Below are positions 62,070 to 64,000 of a stretch of DNA of 64,000 nt, piece after piece. The notes under the pieces were generated by a model. That model saw only the letters and a list, made by a program, of their open reading frames with translations. It made no database searches and was not told the DNA's origin. The stretch lies in NCBI GenBank assembly GCA_036960565.1, contig JBALXQ010000006.1, positions 1-64,000 of the forward strand, written 5' to 3'. Every line of letters begins with the position of its first letter. The stretch's first letter is position 1. Both the position numbers and the translations under genes were made by a program. Source of the DNA: Bermanella sp036960565. Its GTDB lineage: Bacteria > Pseudomonadota > Gammaproteobacteria > Pseudomonadales > Oceanobacteraceae.

Positions 62070-62540
62070 ATGGAAAATTTATACGACCTTAACTTACTTT
62101 CACGAATTTTAATGACCATCACTGCATTTGGTTTGGCCGTAGGGCCGGCTGTGGCCGATTTCAACAAAACGCATGCGACCAATCCATTGTGGCCACCTCA
62201 TGCTCGTTTCCACGTGGTATGGCAAGTCATCACTAATAGTTTCCTTTCGCTATTTATGATTTTCATTTTATGGACGCCGCTGGTGGCGCAATATGATTTA
62301 CAACTTATTTTAGTCGCCATTGTTCAACTCGCCATTCTGGTGCCTATCTACATCACTATCGCCAGCATGGGAATATTTGGCGGCGCCTTAAAAGATGTGA
62401 ATGGCTTAAAACCTTTCAAATTTAATATTGGCGGCAACATTATTGAGGTGGATACCAACGTATTTAATTTCACCGCCATCATTTTAGTGGTGAGCGTAGC
62501 CTTTATAAATATTCAATCGTCAGTAGAAGTTCTTTCATAA
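62070..62540 (+). CDS. Membrane protein of unknown function
   Basis: A protein of 156 residues with four hydrophobic segments (about 12-30, 50-68, 76-100 and 130-150). The loop after the first contains FNKTHATNPLWPPHARFHVVW, a conserved-looking His/Trp-rich motif. I do not assign a family. GGAG before the ATG. It precedes the flavin monooxygenase gene by 35 bp and is under operator copy 3, so it may deliver substrate or support the oxygenase at the membrane. Confidence 0.75.
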   Translation: MENLYDLNLLSRILMTITAFGLAVGPAVADFNKTHATNPLWPPHARFHVVWQVITNSFLSLFMIFILWTPLVAQYDLQLILVAIVQLAILVPIYITIASMGIFGGALKDVNGLKPFKFNIGGNIIEVDTNVFNFTAIILVVSVAFINIQSSVEVLS

Positions 62541-62575
62541 AGCTCATTTATAAAACTAAACAATAAGGAATTAAC

Positions 62576-64000
62576 ATGTTTGACATAACCAAAACCAATG
62601 TTCTTATCGTTGGTAATGGGCCATCGGGAATGACCACGGCCTTAACACTGGCAAAATTTGGTATCGCTAGCACTATAATTGAACGACGCCCAACGCTTTA
62701 TATGGAACCCAGAGCCCATGCGTTAAATTCCAGAACGCTAGAAATTTTTTCAGCACTGGGCCTTAATATCGACGATTTTAAAGCGCTAGCCACACCGAGT
62801 GAAGAAAGTAACTGGGTGCGCTGGGTAGATAAATTAAACGCCAATGAATTTGGAAAACTGCCTTATGAAAGAATGGAGGATAAGGGGGATTTACCCAGTC
62901 CATTCCCTCTTTTTAATATTTCACAACCTAATTGTGAAAAAGTGATGCAGAAGTATGTGGACAATGAAAAACTCATCACCACCATTCGTCCATGCAATTG
63001 GCTATCTTGCCAACAGGTAGATGAAGGTGTGATATCTATCATTGCCGACGAACAGGGCAAAGAGTCTAAAGTATTAAGCCGTTTCTTAATTGGAGCCGAT
63101 GGTGCAGGTAGCCCTGTTCGAAATTCTCAAGATATTAAAATGCAAGGCATGGGCATTGTTCATAATTTTATTATGATTAATTTCAAAGCCGATTTAACAG
63201 CCTTAGTAAAAGATAAACCCGCCATTTTATACTGGGTGATGGAACAAGAATGTGCTGGTACCTTAATCGCCTATGATATCCGCGATAACTGGGTATTCAT
63301 GTACCCTTATGACGATACCGAAGTTGAACGATCTTCTTTTACCGAAGAAAAATGCCGTAAATTAGTTTTAAAAGCCATCGGTCAAGATGATATTAATGTG
63401 GAAATTTTAAGTAATGGCGGTTGGGGATTGGGTTCTCAAATTGCTGAGACGTATCGCCATAAAAATGTTTTTCTAGTAGGCGACTCTGCCCACCGTTATC
63501 CACCTAGTGGTGGTCTAGGGCTCAATACAGGCGTAGGAGATGCGCAAAACATAGCCTGGAAAATGGCCGCTGTTCTTAAGCAATGGGCATGGCCCGGCTT
63601 ACTAGACAGCTATGATACCGAGCGCAAACAAGTGGCTATAAACAATGCTAACTTTAGTGTTGAAAATGCAGGAAAATTAATGAGCATTATGATTGCCACT
63701 GAATCACTCATGCCCACTGGTATGCAATCATCGTTTGGCGAACTAAAAAACAACCCTGAGAAGTGGAGCGAGATTCAACAGGGTATTGAAGATCAACGAG
63801 ACCATTTTGATGGTATGGCTTTACATATTGGCCAACACTATGGCCGCACCAGCGCACCGGACCTTCGAGCCAAAGATTTCCAGTTTTCAGATGTGGGCGC
63901 CCGCTTCCCTCATACCTGGTTAGATATAAAAGGCCATAAAACGTCTTCTCTACAATTATTGTCTGCCCAAGAATTCACGCTTATCACATTAGAGAGTGCC
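62576..64000 (+). CDS. FAD-dependent aromatic-ring-type monooxygenase, 3' end beyond window
   Basis: An open frame of 475 codons that runs off the window without a stop. Group A flavin hydroxylase (PheA/TfdB, UbiH-like): dinucleotide fold LIVGNGPSGMTTALTLAKFG at about 9-28, the DG motif FLIGADGAGSPVR, and the second FAD motif FLVGDSAHRYPPSGGLGLNTG. The enzyme should hydroxylate an aromatic or polyketide-like ring using NAD(P)H and O2. AAGGA before the ATG. The end of the visible part (RFPHTWLDIKGHKTSSLQLL) is the start of the thioredoxin-like C-terminal domain of phenol hydroxylases. Likely first chemical step of the 54-64 kb pathway. Confidence 0.9.
   Translation, partial: MFDITKTNVLIVGNGPSGMTTALTLAKFGIASTIIERRPTLYMEPRAHALNSRTLEIFSALGLNIDDFKALATPSEESNWVRWVDKLNANEFGKLPYERMEDKGDLPSPFPLFNISQPNCEKVMQKYVDNEKLITTIRPCNWLSCQQVDEGVISIIADEQGKESKVLSRFLIGADGAGSPVRNSQDIKMQGMGIVHNFIMINFKADLTALVKDKPAILYWVMEQECAGTLIAYDIRDNWVFMYPYDDTEVERSSFTEEKCRKLVLKAIGQDDINVEILSNGGWGLGSQIAETYRHKNVFLVGDSAHRYPPSGGLGLNTGVGDAQNIAWKMAAVLKQWAWPGLLDSYDTERKQVAINNANFSVENAGKLMSIMIATESLMPTGMQSSFGELKNNPEKWSEIQQGIEDQRDHFDGMALHIGQHYGRTSAPDLRAKDFQFSDVGARFPHTWLDIKGHKTSSLQLLSAQEFTLITLESA

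Overview
The window looks like the chromosome of a marine, hydrocarbon- or lipid-degrading gammaproteobacterium. Base composition is moderately AT-rich. There are two DUF1302/DUF1329 gene pairs, an acyl-CoA synthetase, many short-chain dehydrogenases (SDRs), LysR and AraC regulators, and sigma-54 circuitry. HspQ, Gpt and a homodimeric-type AceE with a multi-lipoyl AceF also fit Gammaproteobacteria. Oceanospirillales relatives such as Oleispira or Bermanella would match, but the genus is a guess. I saw no rRNA, tRNA, CRISPR array or intact insertion sequence.

Layout. 0-17 kb: a mosaic of small units. It holds a large lipoprotein, two SDR/LysR divergent pairs, gpt, a lipase, a big secreted protein next to an AraC regulator, a YgjP-like metallopeptidase, and a LysR/TauE pair. 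Several LysR fragments lie between them. 17-24 kb: aceE-aceF and aspA. 24-30 kb: a LysR gene divergent from two isochorismatase-family genes, a YqhD-type aldehyde reductase, and a molybdenum/tungsten enzyme resembling acetylene hydratase. 31-43 kb (all minus strand): acyl-CoA synthetase, an IS3-type remnant, DUF1329, DUF1302, AraC regulator, thioesterase, alpha/beta hydrolase and two SDRs. A ~170 bp promoter module is duplicated in front of the hydrolase and the SDR units. 43-50 kb: an acidic-amino-acid locus with a sigma-54 response regulator, a sensor kinase with a periplasmic binding domain, an Asp/Glu racemase, a porin and a dicarboxylate/amino-acid symporter. 51-54 kb: small regulators and hspQ. 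54-64 kb: a catabolic cluster with PhyH dioxygenase, SDR, FAH hydrolase, GST, DUF1302, DUF1329, a membrane protein and a flavin monooxygenase that runs off the window.

How the genes may work together. (1) The 54-64 kb cluster carries three copies of the perfect palindrome TGCAACGCGTTGCA, one in front of each transcription unit. Two of them sit just upstream of a -10 box, which implies one repressor controls the whole pathway. (2) A -24/-12 promoter and an AGYTATAACT palindrome occur with the same spacing upstream of both the symporter gene and aspA, 26 kb apart. This links the two-component system to aspartate/glutamate uptake and deamination. (3) The acetylene-hydratase-like enzyme keeps the key Asp next to its cluster cysteine and follows a YqhD-type aldehyde reductase by 28 bp, so a hydration-then-reduction route is plausible. 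These three circuits, plus the duplicated promoter module with compensatory changes, are the most unusual content.
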